Of a stretch of 64,000 bases of DNA, positions 10,250 through 23,450 are shown piece after piece. The position numbers were made by a program, and so were the translations under genes. The stretch is from Liolophura sinensis (lineage: Eukaryota > Mollusca > Polyplacophora > Chitonida > Chitonidae). Below the pieces are notes generated by a model. The model was not told the origin of the DNA. It did not search any database and was given only the letters and a program-made list of their open reading frames with translations. Each line of letters opens with the position of its first letter. Position 1 is the first letter of the stretch. The DNA lies in the NCBI RefSeq assembly GCF_032854445.1, contig NC_088297.1, positions 20,163,127 through 20,227,126 on the forward strand, given 5' to 3'.

Positions 10250-11184
10250 ATGAAGGCGAAAAAGCGGTTCTTATTAGTGACTTCATGTGGGATTTTGTTA
10301 GTGCTCGGATACTTCAGTTTGCTTCGTGAATCGACACACCATGGTAGTACCCACTTACAACCCGGAGAAAATGCGGCGAGTCGTAGCGGAGAATTTCGAG
10401 TTTTTCTCGATTGGGGAGAACATGATTTCTCCGTCGACTTGCACGTGTCCCCTAGACACAGGAGACAGGCCGAGGTTCCCTCACAGGACTACAGAAACTG
10501 CCGCATGGAGAGCTGTTTCGACTTCAGCCTGTGTCAGAATGCGGCTGCTTTCAAAGTTTACGTCTACCCGGAGTTGGAACCCGTTTCACAGGGCTACAGG
10601 AAAATCCTTACAAGTTTACGCGAATCCAAATACTACACGGACAACCCTGACGAAGCCTGTGTTTTTGTTCTTACCGTGGATACTTTAGATAGAGATGTGT
10701 TAAGTGCAGATTATCTGAAAGATCTGCCTTCAAAAGTGAACCAGCTGAGTTTATGGAAAAAAATGAATGGTAAAAATCATGTGATTTTTAATTTGTATTC
10801 GGGCACTTGGCCAGAATACGTAGAAGAAGACCTTGGTTTTAACTTTGGTCAGGCCATTTTAGCAAAAGCTAGTATATCTATTGATCGGTTTAGGCCAAAC
10901 TTTGATATATCCATCCCATTGTTTGGAAAGGACCATCCCCAGAAAGGTGGCGAAAATTACGAACGAACTAATTCTTATATTATACCCCCATATGCAAGCA
11001 GACAGTATCTCTTGGCATTTAAAGGGAAGCGCTATTTAAATGGAATAGGTTCTGAAACTAGAAATGCACTTTATCATATACACAATGGAAAAGATATTAT
11101 TTTGCTTACCACTTGTAAACATGGGAAGAACTGGAAAGCGATGCAAGACTCCAGGTGTGAAACTGACAACAAAGAGTATGACAG
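10250..11184 (+). CDS. EXT1: Exostosin-1, first coding exon (partial gene)
   Basis: EXT1 with EXT2 forms the Golgi heparan sulfate copolymerase, which adds alternating glucuronic acid and N-acetylglucosamine. This exon gives 311 complete codons plus two bases. Residues 1-5 are a short basic cytoplasmic tail, and residues 6-25 are one hydrophobic segment, so the protein is type II membrane-anchored. Residues 26-80 are a variable stem. The exostosin (GT47, glucuronosyltransferase) domain begins near residue 84 with CRMESCFDFSLC. Family-conserved blocks follow: FKVYVYPE (101), NLYSGTWPEY (181), GQAILAKASIS (200), RPNFDISIPLFGKDHP (215), FKGKRYLNGIGS (257), TRNALYHIHNG (270) and LLTTCKHGK (285). 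TAA at 10247-10249 is in frame and adjacent to the ATG, so the start cannot move upstream. The ORF reads two codons past the exon, but ACAG|GTAAGC at 11181-11190 is a consensus donor. The exon is 935 nt, ending in phase 2, as I recall for vertebrate EXT1 exon 1 (962 nt). The rest of GT47 and the C-terminal GT64 domain must lie beyond the window. Confidence 0.96.
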
Positions 11185-11614
11185 GTAAGCGATTAGTTTG
11201 ATTTCCACATAACATTGGAAGTAAAATACAGTTGAATGATTGTTTTTTTATGTTTGCAGGAGTTTCCATTTCGGCTTCTGTATGTATATAGGAGCAAGAC
11301 ATACATCTCTCAACATGACGGGATGTACCATTCATCAATAATAATAATAATGACACAATCAAGTCAAAGTGTAATAACAGCTCTGAAAGAATTTTTTCAT
11401 TTCAAGCTGCTTAAGTGTTGGAAATATCACAACTGATTTAGTTCAACGTATATCACATCAGCATTACTGTAGACAAATTGTCACAAACTGACACAGAATA
11501 TGAAACTATATCTGTACATATGTAGGTTACTGGTAATAGGATGGCAACAGTATTACATACTAGGCGACTGAGAAATCCATCACAAAGCAAAAGCCTTGAC
11601 ATACCAGTTGTGTT

Positions 11615-11644
11615 CTGTGCCCTATGGTGTACCATAGGGCACAG
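11615..11644. other. Perfect 14-bp inverted repeat with 2-bp spacer
   Basis: CTGTGCCCTATGGT, then GT, then ACCATAGGGCACAG. It would form a tight hairpin in RNA or a cruciform in DNA. No T-run follows and no function is recognised. Confidence 0.85.
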
Positions 11645-11707
11645 CCGACAAGTGGAGCTGTGACCTGTGTTTTTAGGGAGATACCAGTTCGATAACTGGC
11701 TCTGCTA

Positions 11708-13070
11708 AATACAGTTTGCATGTATAGGTATAGACTACACTGTCTACATGCAGTCTGTTATGGGACCAACAAAGTGACTACATATTATGATCTAGGTATA
11801 GACCACATTGCTTCCAGACGCAGTCTAGGTATAGACACCATGTCTACATACAGTTTAAACTATAGACCACTTTGTGAAAATATGGTCTAGAGATTGATCA
11901 TGGTGTCTGCATACAGCTCAGGCATTAGACCACAGTGTCTACATACAGCCCAGGCATAGATCACAGTGTCTACATACAGCCCAGCATAGACCAACAGTGT
12001 CTACATACAGTCTAGGGATAGACTACAGTGTCTACATACAGCCCAGGCATAGACCACAGTGTCTACATACAGCCCAGACATAGACCACAGTGTCTACATA
12101 CAGCCCAGGCATAGACCATAGTGTCTGCATACAGTCTAGGATAGACCACAGTGTCTACATACAGCCCAGGCATAGACCATAGTGTCTACATACAGCCCAG
12201 GCATTAGACCACAGTGTCTACATACAGCCCAGGCATAGACCACAGTGTCTACATACAGTCTAGGGATAGACCACAATGTGTATATACAGCCTAGGGATAG
12301 ACCACAGTGTCTACATACAGTCTAGGGATAGGGATAGACCACAGTGTCTACATACAGCCCAGGCATAGACCATAGTGTCTACCTACAGCCTAGGCATAGA
12401 CCATAGCATCTACATACAGCTCAGGCATAGACCACAGTGTCTGCATACAGTCTAGGTATAGACCACAATGTGTATATACAGTCTAGGGATAGACCACAAT
12501 GTGTACATACAGTCTAGAGATAGGCCGCAATGTGTACACAGTCTAGAAATCAACCACAGTGTGTACATACAGTCCAGGGATAGACCACAGTGTCTGCATA
12601 CAGTCTATAGATAGACCACAATGTGTACATACAGTCTAGAAATCAACCACAGTGTGTACATACAGTCCAGGGATAGACCACAGTGTCTGCATACAGTCCA
12701 GGGATAGACCACAATGTCTGCATACAGTCTAGGGATAGACCACAGTGTCTACATACAGTCCAGGGATAGACCACAGTGTCTACATACAGCCCAGGAATAG
12801 ACCACAGTGTCTACATACAGTCTAGGGATAGACCACAGTGTCTACATACAGTCAAGGGATAGACCATGTAGTGTCTACATACAGTCTAGGGATAGATCAT
12901 GTAGTGTCTACATACAGTCTAGGGATAGGGCCACAGTGTCTACATACAGCCTGACACAGTACATACAGTCTAGGGATAGTCTACAGTGTCTGCATAAGTC
13001 TAACGCAGTGTCTTTATATACATGTAGTCTAACGGTGTGTAAACATATTGAAGGGATAGATCACAGTGTA
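11708..13070 (+). repeat. 31-bp minisatellite, about 40 copies
   Basis: The unit is CAGCCCAGGCATAGACCACA plus GTGTCTACATA, with a second unit type carrying CAGTCTAGGGATAGACC. The two types are interspersed, and 1-5 bp indels are common. The edges are more divergent than the middle, as expected for an array that expanded from within. The ORF at 12807-13085 is repeat-derived. Confidence 0.95.
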
Positions 13071-16000
13071 GAATACTATTTGTAGCAGCCTTGTATTTAT
13101 GGAGTTAGATTAGTGGAATTGATACAACACGTATAAATACATTACATGTTGGATATATTAGTTGGTGAAAGCTAAGAGGTATTTGACTAAGCTTTATAAA
13201 GGTGGCAACAGAACTGCAATGTTCAAATATCTGGTATATACATATATTTGCATAGAGATAGTATGCAGTATACTATTGCAGGGGTAGAGAGTGCTGGAGA
13301 TGGGTAGCACTGAGCATTATACTGGAGCAGTCCCCTGAAATTATCAGTACTTTTGAAAATTTGATTAGACAGTAGGGCACAGCATGTTTTTGAACGTTGA
13401 AAACCTAGAAGATTTAATCCAGCCAAGAGATTATCCTATTTGTACATATTAAGAGAGCGTCTCCTCAAGCTTTCCTGTTCATCTTGTGAAAACGTGGCCA
13501 GCGGATTGATCTTTTTTGTTTCTACGGCTCTTTAAGAGCTTTCCTTTATCAGAACGTTAGGATTTTCATTTCAGGTGGCTTGACTGTGGACTGTGGATTG
13601 TTCAGAATTGTCAGAGATTTAGTACTACATTCAGTACTTTAATTTTGTTGTTGTTGTTCATTTTCTCAATTTTTTCCAGTGTGATACGCTTAGCTGTGAC
13701 TGTGTTGTTACTTGTATAGTAAATATCAACACACATACATACATAGAGTAGGTAGGAGTTAGTTAAAGGAGAAGAAAATGTAAATATCAAGCAAATACCA
13801 TTGAAAAGAGTATGCATTTCCTCTCAGGGGCATGCCACAAAAAAAATAAAATGCACCTCAATTTGATAAATTATAAGTAATGCCAATGCCAAATCTGCTT
13901 GTGGGCGACTCAATTTTGCCTAAGAACTAGTCCTGAAGTCTTCTGTGTTAGGAGGAGAATTGCCGTCGGAAACCGCCGAAGTGCAGTTCGTACATTTCCG
14001 GTAGACTTCTTCTTCCCAGAAGGTAGCGAACAGTACAGTTTGGTTTTGGTTTGACGATCAGGAAACCGAAATGTTGGGAAGTAGGTTCCGAGTTTTGCCG
14101 TTTTCAGGCTTTACGTGTATGGCAAGGAAAATCCCAAAATTATGCAGCAGGCATCACCAGATAGAAAAAAAATGTGCTCTTCAGCCTATAGTGTCGTGTT
14201 TTTTTTTCTTCACGTTTAAACAGAACATGCATGTTGTACATTGAAGCCTCAGTTGTTGTAAACAGAGGCTCTGCCACTTCACACAAATACATACATGTAG
14301 CATTTACATGTAGGTTTACAGTTACATGTAACAGTCTTTAACACTTCATCAAACCAAATACCCCAGAATTGAGCCTACATGCTTTAAAATTTTCACTTTC
14401 GGTGTGTAGCCATGTGTGAAAAATGTCTACTATCCTTCAGTTGATTTGTACTTCATAACTCATGAAAAATTATACAGCATATAGCACTGTCCCATATGTA
14501 TGTTGTTGAAAATGTTTCAAAATATTTGTTGGCTTGTTACAATGTTTAGTTCCAATGTTGAGTTCAAATGTTTTGTTTTGCAGTGCAGTAGAACCTTTAC
14601 ATAATGTTATACTCAGTAACAGTGTTCGTATATGCTGTTACAGTGTAAATTTATTTATACAAGTACAGATAAGCTGTATAAATAATTTTTGTGCTGCTAA
14701 TACTACAGCTCTTTGAGGTATTAAATGGGAGTTGTACTTGAATGAATATAATAAAGATATATGTGACAATACATCAGCAGGTATCTCGTAATCAAACGGT
14801 GTGGACAGGAATCAAGGTATCAGCGGGTGGAGTATAGTCATTCATTTCAGATCATTAAAAGTTATCATAAATCTGTTCAGAGAAGTTGATTGAAATCTAG
14901 CGTAATTTGTTACTGTGTGACAAAACTCACAAAGAATAAATAAATAAAACTTGTCTGACCGGGCGTACAAGTAAAGTATTCCTGTGTGTATACATATATA
15001 TGGAAATATTTGTGTATGCGCATGTACTGAAATATATGGAAATATAAAATTGTAGCAGAGGTTGGTGAAAGTGAGATGAAAAAAGTCTAAATTGCAATTT
15101 GAATTCTGAACAGTTCAATTTCAGTAGACTTTTGTGCTTCACTTGTCTTTTTTTGAAAATGTAAAGGCACTTAAAAAGTGCTAAATTTTGTTTTGAAAGG
15201 ATTTTCTACATTTTTTATTGTCGCTTAGAAAATACCCCTATCACTGTCATCTAGACTCTTGCCTTTGCCTTTATGTTTAATGGCAGTCCCCTTCCATTTG
15301 TCATCAGCTGACGTTTACATGTCATTATGCGTTGATGGAAATTAGAGATCTGTTGAGGTGATCGAGATAAATATCTAGTTGCCATACATTTGAGCTTTTT
15401 GTATAATGGGTGTCCTTATATAAACACATCATATAAATACCTTAGAACATCCCTGCATGGCATTTATTGAAGGCCATTTGTATGTAGATGTCACTAATAT
15501 AGTAATGTTGATAAAACGAAGAAAAAAAAAGTATTTATGTGGCTACTGCAAAAGACTACCTGTGTTTTTCCATTGACTTTAAATTTTTGTCACACTATTA
15601 TCCCAAAATTCAGGCCAGACAGACTTTTTCCCCTTCGCATATTAGGTTTTCTCTGTAGTTTACGGATTTTTTGACATGGATATGTGTATACACAGCGTTT
15701 TATTAGAGGTATGATGGTGAGATTGCATAACCCACATAAGAGCCTTTTAAGTTTCACATTTTTTGATTAAACAATACGTGCACATTTCAACATTATTTCC
15801 ACATTCAGGTAAAATTGCATGTGTCTTTTTCTCTTTTTGTTAACAGTGTATACAGATAAATAAATAAGTACATGTAGAAAAATAGATGATGCTAATGAAA
15901 CTTGGGATATACGATTTAATTTCATTACTATAAACACAGTTTGACCGGTTTAGATGTATTTCATATGTTCAGTGAACGCTGACATATTGCATACTGTACA

Positions 16001-16335
16001 TAAAGCTTGTGTTCATTGTAAATGTCTTTCGAAACCACCTTCAGTTGGATTATGATCACTGTCCATCGAAATTAGTTGGTTATGATAGAGCATGGCTTGC
16101 TCCATAAAGCGATAAAATATTGTAATTAGTGGTTCTTGGAATAATAAATATAAAATTGTTGCAAAATCCTGGATTATCTGATTAAAAGCTGCCGTCTTGT
16201 TTATTATACATGTACAGTATCTCTATAAATCAGTGAACTGAGTGGCAGAGGAAGCTACTGTAGGTAGCTTGAGGTCCTGTCAAATATGGCATTCAAAACA
16301 TTTTGATTGGAAGATGATAATATAAATGTACCAAG
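13071..16335. other. Intron stretch, no element recognised
   Basis: AT-rich sequence with a short (TTG)n run near 13645-13660. The piece from about 13900 to 14130 is less AT-rich (GCCGTCGGAAACCGCCGAAG) and lacks repeats. No exon with splice sites was found. Confidence 0.5.
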
Positions 16336-16339
16336 TTTA

Positions 16340-16536
16340 AGTTGAAGATCTGACTTAAACTAACAGCATTTTTGTAAGCAAATAAAAGTCATGAGATATT
16401 ACTTATGTTGCGTAAATTTACATTCATCCTATACCTTTCAAAAACCTCTCAAAGCACCTTTTTAAAATCAATAGAACTCCTAGAATCTGGAAAAATGGGC
16501 AGCTAAGTCATTGACGAACTTTTAGGTCATTTAGGG
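16340..16536 (+). mobile_element. MITE family 3, degraded left end
   Basis: The right end GGTCATTTAGGG followed by TA is intact. The middle (CAATAGAACTCCTAGAATCT, AAAATGGGCA) matches the copies at 33948 and 61408. The left inverted repeat is eroded. Confidence 0.7.
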
Positions 16537-17220
16537 TAGGTGTATAGGTACTGTTTCCGGCAATTTAATCACATTGGATACACCAGTTTTGAGTAACCAT
16601 TAAGTGTTTCTGGGGGATACACCTTAACCATCAAGTGTCTTTGCCGGTTAATGCAGGTTAACCCGAGGACTGGCGGGGACATTATGTGCGAGGACAGCCA
16701 TATATCAACTGGTTCTAATGGGCTATTGTATGCTGAGGTGAACAGTTGAAGTCCCCCACAGGCTTTAGCACTGTTGTAAACTTTTATGACACCCTTCCAC
16801 CTTCTCCAATCTATAGTGGTATGACCTGAGCCTTCAGGTCATGATTTAGTTTTGAAGTTGTCTGATAGGACTGGGCCATTTGGGTGTTAAGGGAAAGCAG
16901 GTGAGAAACAAGTTCAGACAGAAGTTTAATGTAGACTCAACAAGTTTCCGGTCATTGAGGGTCATTGAGGTCATGTGCAGTCAGCTGACCTAGCACAGTG
17001 GTAATCTTGAGAATTGAACAGGTTTTAAGCTGACCAGAAGTTTTCTTGGCTCATATTTACATCACAGGAACATGCATATGCTGTATGCATGTGTGGATAA
17101 GGAATCCAGTATTATGCTATTATTGGTACTGTTATTCGGAATGAAACATATCAGGAACACAAATTCCAAATTAGACAACATACAAAGTATGTGATGTACA
17201 TGCACCTTTAAGCCAATCAC

Positions 17221-17292
17221 ACAGTCAGCCAGCCAAATGCACAGTCATGCAATCTGCCAGTCAGTGAACTGATCAGTCAGTCAGTCAGTACT
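17221..17292 (+). repeat. CAGT/CAGC tetranucleotide-rich patch
   Basis: CAGTCAGCCAGCC and CAGTCAGTCAGTCAGTAC lie within 70 bp. A second smaller patch (ACTCAGTCACTCTGTCAGTC) lies at 17496-17515. Confidence 0.7.
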
Positions 17293-17374
17293 TTAGCTAA
17301 TTATCACCTAATGATTCAATAATTAAGTCTACGTGTATCAACCTAGCCCCAGTGTCATCAAGCGTACATGCACT

Positions 17375-17478
17375 TTAATAGTACTGAGCCCTTTAATAGC
17401 AACATGTGTTAGTGCGACATACAGTGTATGTTGTGAGTATCATGGTAGTTAAGGGCTCACTTATCTAAGTGTGCTTCA
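17375..17478 (+). mobile_element. Foldback element fragment (empty-site copy)
   Basis: GAGCCCTTTAATAG near 17386 is partly reversed by TAGTTAAGGGCTCACTTATC near 17446. CATGGTAGTTAAGGGCT matches the flanks of the 75-bp insertion at 24988 without the insertion. It is a degraded copy of the element at 24902-25107. Confidence 0.55.
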
Positions 17479-17481
17479 CCT

Positions 17482-20400
17482 CTGTCAGTCGCTTAATCAC
17501 TCAGTCACTCTGTCAGTCAGGTTCCTTGTTCCTAAATTATACATTTTTCCCCCTTCACATGTTAATTTCTGGAATAGGGTAGTGACAGGTACTAGGTGTG
17601 CAGTATGATATACATTGCATATACATGTATCATGTTTGCTGTCAGTGCTGGCGTCATTGAGCATTTAACAGATTTGAGGTTAAAAAAAAAAAAAGAAATA
17701 TTAAACACAAGGTGGTTAACAGACAACTGCAGGTGAGGAGAGCTTCACATGGTCTTCAGGCACTTGAGGTGGCAGGTTGTTTTTTCAATATCTGTGTTTA
17801 CTGATATGTGGTAGGCTGTCTAGGTATGGATGGGTTGTAGTTGACAGAAGGTTAAAGTGCACGGGAAGCTTTTGTTAGCTTCTTGTACATGAGTATACAT
17901 GTATGGATGTATGGAACACTGTAAGTTCTTCATTCTTGAATGCTTGTAATTCAGAAACTTTTTTTTTCTCATAGCATGCCATGATAGTGAGACCAATGAG
18001 ATACGAGTATGAAGGTTTGTAGTTTTACATGTATGACACCAAGGCGACACAAATTTTATGAGCCGACATTAAAAACTCGAAAAACTGAATAAAGGGGTTG
18101 GGTTTGAGCGTACCCGGTACACATCATCGTGTATGTGTACTGTAGGTGAGCGTGTTTCTCAATATCCTGTCGTAACTACATGTACATGTGAGATCCTTTA
18201 TTTTGAGCCAGAAAATAAGTTGCCATGGTTTAATGATTTCATGTTCTTCAAGTGCATGTTTTTTAAGTGCATTACAATGAAGATGAAAAAATTGTCCTTT
18301 GGATTACTGTTGATGGCTTTATTTTTAGGCAGGAAATGTGTTTTTTCTTTAAAAATTAAAGATATTTATAGGTTCACATTGCCTCTACAGTTGGTTATAC
18401 AGCAGATGTAATGGGGGGGGGGGGGGGCAAAAATGGCTGAAAAGTCATGGTGGGCTTATTAATGGTTAAATCTTGTAGAAGCTGTCAACTTGAATTTGTC
18501 CTGAGGTCCATATATAAATACCATAACTGGTATATCCACTATATATGGATCTTACAGCCCACGCTGTGGGTTGGTCACAGTTGGGGGCCATCTGTAAATT
18601 ACAGGTTTCAGCCCCTATGTACATGTGAAAAGGTTTTGCCAGTGAGTGGGCCAAACTGTAGCTACGCAAACAAAGATACAGTGGGACCTAACAGTCAAGT
18701 AATATAAGGAAAGTTTAGAGTTACCACTCCAAGTACATGTTGTTGATGAACTGAGATAACTAAAGTGCAATATCACGAGTTCACACCATTCAGCAAGGCA
18801 ATAAATATCTCTAATGCTTTAAATGGGTTGACTTTTAATCTGAAAAATCACTTAACTGATAATTAACACTATAGGAGGATGTACGACAATGCGCTAAAAT
18901 TGTGGTAAATTAACACACTGACTGCAGAAATATCTGGGTACATACGATTGCCCCTTAGATCCTTAAAAATTATTAGGGCTTGACATTTGACAGGAATGTT
19001 GTTGTTAAATATTCCAGAAAACCATTTTTATGGACATCCCATACATCACACATTCAAACTGAAAGAGATGTTTCAAAATGTAACAGAAAGCCTTTTGTTG
19101 ATTTTTTTGTATTTTGGGGAATTAAATTCAAGCCAGGTTACCAATACTTTTTTCTTTTATCTTATTAATTGCACTTTTACCTATTTAATTGCACTTTTAC
19201 ACCATGGGTTGGATCATAAAATACTGTGTTCCCTTGAAGCAACTCACTTGTTACACAAACATACATACTTATAGGGATAGTGCTGCATCACTAAAATGCC
19301 ATGTTGGAGGCTTTTGTAGCTGTGTTTCATTGTTTCTCAAGCAACTGAAGAACCTGAAGAATTGAGAATACATGGTAATGTCTCAGTCATGAACTATCAT
19401 TTGAAAGTCCTGAGTTTTGAACATTTTGTGATCAAGAAATGAGCATGTGTACACAGAAAAAGTCACAAGTTTTTGGCTTTTGAAAATTCTGGCGGTACAC
19501 ATATTTTTAGGTTACTTATTTCAAGGTTGAAATCTCACTTAGCGTATGGCCGCAGGCTCTCAAGCTAAAGGAGCTACATGTACATGTATGTATTTGGGAT
19601 TGACACGTCTGATTCATAAAAGTCATGAGATCGTAGATAAAATAACGGTGAAGAAGACTCTGGGGCTCATATCAGACAAAGTCGCCTGACAGTTCTGTGA
19701 TATTTCTTCTCATTTCGTGCTGCTTTAGATAAATGGCTGCCAGTTACAGTGATAATTCTCTCTCTGATGCATGTTCAAGCTTTTATCGCAAAAATTTAGG
19801 TAATATTTTTCGCTCATGAATACTGATGCCACACTGCCTAAAGGAAGCAATTGAATCTGGTCTACGGGGTGTGGAGTTTAAAGGTGGTGGTATATGCCCT
19901 CTTGGGAAATGAAGATCTGGGGTGGTGGAATGCGCCCGGACAGAGCGGCAATAAGAAGACAGGAATGCACTTGTACGGGTTATGGTTCACATGCGACCTT
20001 GATCAATATGGCAATAGAATGCCCCGAGAGAAATCGCCGATTCTCTCTACGAGTCCCACAGTCGGCCGAAATTGAGACCAGAGAAATGACTTAGCTTCCA
20101 ATTATAGATGACAGAAAACGTGATATCATAGCCAGGATCCCTCAGAAATTAAACGTTTCCTCGCAATTAATTTTTCGCCGACAAACGCGATGTCATGTGC
20201 CCCGATTTTTCATATTATCTCTGTTAAGTGGCTTGGGTGTTGATGAGAAGTCTGTAAAAAGTGTTCTGTGAGGAGAACTATTGATTTGATTTTCCGTAAA
20301 TTCAGAATATGTGTTTGTATCGCTCACATCATTTAATCAAGTTCATTTGTATTTTTGGAAATCTAAGTGAATACATGTACATGTTAGGCCATTGATGATT

Positions 20401-20780
20401 AATCGTTTGCTTCTCATGACCCTCACTCACGTATTTTTTGACTGATAATTAAGCATACATGCTTGTGTTATAGGTTATTGAAGATAGCGAGAAAAAAAAA
20501 AAGATAAAAGTAAAATTAGCAAGATACGGCGTCTGTATATATTTACATATATAATTAACTTCAGGTGAACAGTAGTTCAGTAGTAGTAAGTTTTATTAAC
20601 CACATGATTTTGTTTCAGGTCAAGTTTACAAAACATGTATTAGTATGTTGGGAAAGGAATTGATAAGTATTGCTTGTTCACCTGTACATTAAGGGCCTTT
20701 GATTTTCAGGAAGAGATCATGAGAAACAAACATTCAATTAACCGTGGCCTAATTAAGTAGAAACCTACATCACCTGAATG
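17482..20780. other. Intron stretch with G15 tract and a unique island
   Basis: No transposable element was recognised. A run of 15 G occupies 18413-18427. The part from 19640 to 20220 is repeat-free and contains more CG dinucleotides than its surroundings (see findings). Confidence 0.5.
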
Positions 20781-20789
20781 TGTGGTTTG

Positions 20790-22060
20790 TCATTTGTGTT
20801 CTTGAACTATTAACAGTTAAGTCAATGTGACGCTTGCTTGGTATTTTATATAAAATGACACGGTTGATCAAGCGTGAAACACTGTAATCTGACCTATGAT
20901 TTTTATCTTACTTCATCAAATCTTACTAAGGATGACACAGTCAGTGAACAAGCGTCAGGGTTTCTGCATCAACTTATTAGGTCTTTTGTTGTGGTTGTGA
21001 GACATCTGGAAAGACATTAAGATTGCCTTTCACCTTATCATGTTTTGTTCTTTAACAATTAACAATGCACTGTACTGTTTAGTACATTACATAAAATGAT
21101 ATGGTTGATTGAGCATGAAAGAACGTAACCTCACTTTAAGAATTGAAAGGCAAAGAAAACACTAAAATGAAGTATGTATCGGATGAAAGACTATTAAAAA
21201 CTGTCTAGGAAAGTAGTTGGATTTGTTTTTTCACAATTTGTTTAACATAGTAAACTGCATTTGAATATTTTTTTTTGTGGTGGCCTTTTGTGACTGTAAT
21301 GGGACCAATGATGTCACATAAGGTTTTTGCCACTTAACACACATTAGACTGCAACATTTCAATATTCAAGATGCATTTATGTTTAGATCTATGAATGCAT
21401 TTGCTGATGTGACTTTGAAACAAATTATTTCAGGCAAAAGTATTGATGTGGCATAACTGATACCTTCTGGGTCACAACAAACCACTGTAGAATTAGGTGT
21501 TTTAACACATTTTTAATGACCCAGGAGCCTCCAAATAATGCGGTCTCTCTGAGTTCAAGTCTAGCTCATGCTGGCTTGATCTTCGCCTCTTTTGGAGATG
21601 CTTCCTGTCGTGGGTTTCCCCTGGGCTTTGCCATCATAATGCTGGCCGCCGTCGTGTAAGTGAAATATTCTTGAGTACGGCGTAAAATACCAATCAAATG
21701 AATAAAAAAATTAAAGACACTTTTACTGCGTACAATTTTCCTCTTTCATATGATATACACTTCATTTTAAATTGGTCTTTGCCTTCAAAATCTTGTGTTA
21801 GGGGTCTTGTAGCTACATGTACCTGTAATGCCAACTTATTATTGAAGTTTTCATTCTTGTTTTACAAAGTGAGAAACCACCTTTTACATAAATGTGTTTT
21901 GTTCTGTAACAATTATGTGTAACAAAATTGACTGAACATTGGCTTGCTGGTGTATTAAATAAAATGACATTGTTAATTTAGCATGAAATCATGTAATCTT
22001 GCTTTAACAATGTAAAATTATCTCATTGATAACACAGTTATTGAATGAACTGAGGTAGTT
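20790..22060 (+). repeat. Locally repeated unclassified unit (three copies)
   Basis: A pattern of TTAACAATTA-like sequence, then ATAAAATGACA, GGTTGAT, AGCGTGAAA and GTAATCT occurs near 20795-20900, 21045-21135 and 21895-22000 in the same order. The copies are divergent and their ends are not clear. The class is unknown. Confidence 0.5.
21512..21712 (+). mobile_element. SINE family A, internally deleted
   Basis: It has AATGACCCAGGAGCCTC, GAGTTCAAGTCTAGCTCATG, a shortened middle, CATAATGCTGGCCGCCGTCG and the tail ATTCTTGAGTACGGCGTAAA. The A-box part is missing. Confidence 0.88.
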
Positions 22061-23284
22061 ATACAAACTTAATTTACATGTAGTTGTACTTTTCTAGATC
22101 TAAAACTTCTGAAAAGGTTCTGTTTTGAAAACGACTAAAACTTATGTTTCTGTGATAATATTGCTCGGTTTTCTGTTGATGTTTGTGCAGCTCTAACAGG
22201 CTGTGAAGTGTTTTATACATTATGGAATGGCTTTGTGCAAATCCTTGTTGTGTTGAAAATGCGTATTTAATGAGATGCTGCGATATCAAAAACTTGGATA
22301 GTCATACAGTACGACTCAACTAACTTCACTGGGCCACATTCATACATGTAGCTTATATATAGCTTACATATAGCTTAAAAGCTCGTTAGTTTATAATTAC
22401 TGAGGTGCAATATTTCCAGGAATTAAGCTCCTCATATTTTTATGTGGCTCGAAGAGAAGAAGGCTTGGTAAGCAGAACACACAAATCTGTGATTATATTG
22501 ATCTACCTGTACAGGTGTGTTGTGCAGAAAACAGCTCGTTATGAGTGCTAACGTCATTCTCACCTGTCTGATTTATATGAGCATGGTTGGGAAGTTCAGG
22601 CCAACTGAAGTTGAATACTGTATTTTACCCAAACCTTTCTTTCAGGTGACACATTTTGCTTCATGCTGATGGGTTTGTCCAATTTAAACCAATACTGTTA
22701 TGAAACACATGTAGCTACTGTTTAGCTCAGTTGCAGGTTAGTGTACAAGACTCGTATTCCAAACTTCACAGGTGACATTGAAGCCAAACATAAACACATT
22801 TTACGAACTGCAACCCAAAACAATGGTGTCAAAAGAGCTTCTAAGTCTGTGATTGAAGGAAAATTGTATGCAGACTTAAATTTTTGTTGGTAAACCATCA
22901 TATTTTTGTTCTATTTACTCATTAGATTTAACGCTTGGTCATTTGTTTGGGTGCCCAAACATTTTCCGGAACTAAAATGACTGTACATGTGGCCCTGGTG
23001 TATCAGCGAGTTTAATGGTGTATAAAGTAAACTGGTAACAATATACGCGCTGTGTGGTTCTACACGTAAATCAGAATTAAAACTTTACAAGAAAAATACT
23101 GATAACCTTTGATTTGATCGTTCATATTAATGTTGGTCATAGATTACTTGACACGTTTTGTTTTACCTTCTTATAGAAGAATTAAATTCATGTATATTTG
23201 CATACAGGTGCAGACACTTGTATTTTTGAATCAAAATTAATGTTTTGAGATCTTTAGAAAAGTGAAATTTAAAAATAAGCAGCA
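22061..23284. other. Intron stretch, nothing recognised
   Basis: No gene. A segment near 23006-23050 resembles one near 23495-23545 (GAGTTTAATG, GTATTAACA/GTATAAAGT, AAACTGGTAACAATA), an unclassified local repeat. Confidence 0.4.
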
Positions 23285-23450
23285 GATGGAGGACAATGTC
23301 CTACTCTATATACTATTTTGACAGAAGCCAACTGCCATGTAAATAACCTTGTAACTTTTTGAATGATGTGAATAGCTAGATCTGCAATTATGTTATGCGC
23401 CAAATTAAGAAGTATTTCTAGGCTTGTACTGGTAGATATAATATATGGGA
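23285..23450 (+). repeat. Unclassified dispersed repeat, copy 1
   Basis: The piece with TATTTTGACAGAAGCCAACTG followed by GCGCCAAATTAAGAAGTATT and TCTAGGCTTGTACTGGTAGAT matches, in the same order and spacing, the stretch at about 50895-51085. No terminal structure was seen. Confidence 0.5.

Noticed and set aside
10326-10688. 120-codon ORF overlapping EXT1
   Set aside because: It is an out-of-frame shadow of the EXT1 exon; the EXT1 frame carries the conserved blocks.
11036-11362. 108-codon minus-strand ORF across the EXT1 exon end
   Set aside because: Antisense to conserved EXT1 codons and to the splice donor; no recognisable protein.
11708-13070. Regular short repeats as a CRISPR array
   Set aside because: Units are directly adjacent with no unique spacers, and the DNA is eukaryotic.
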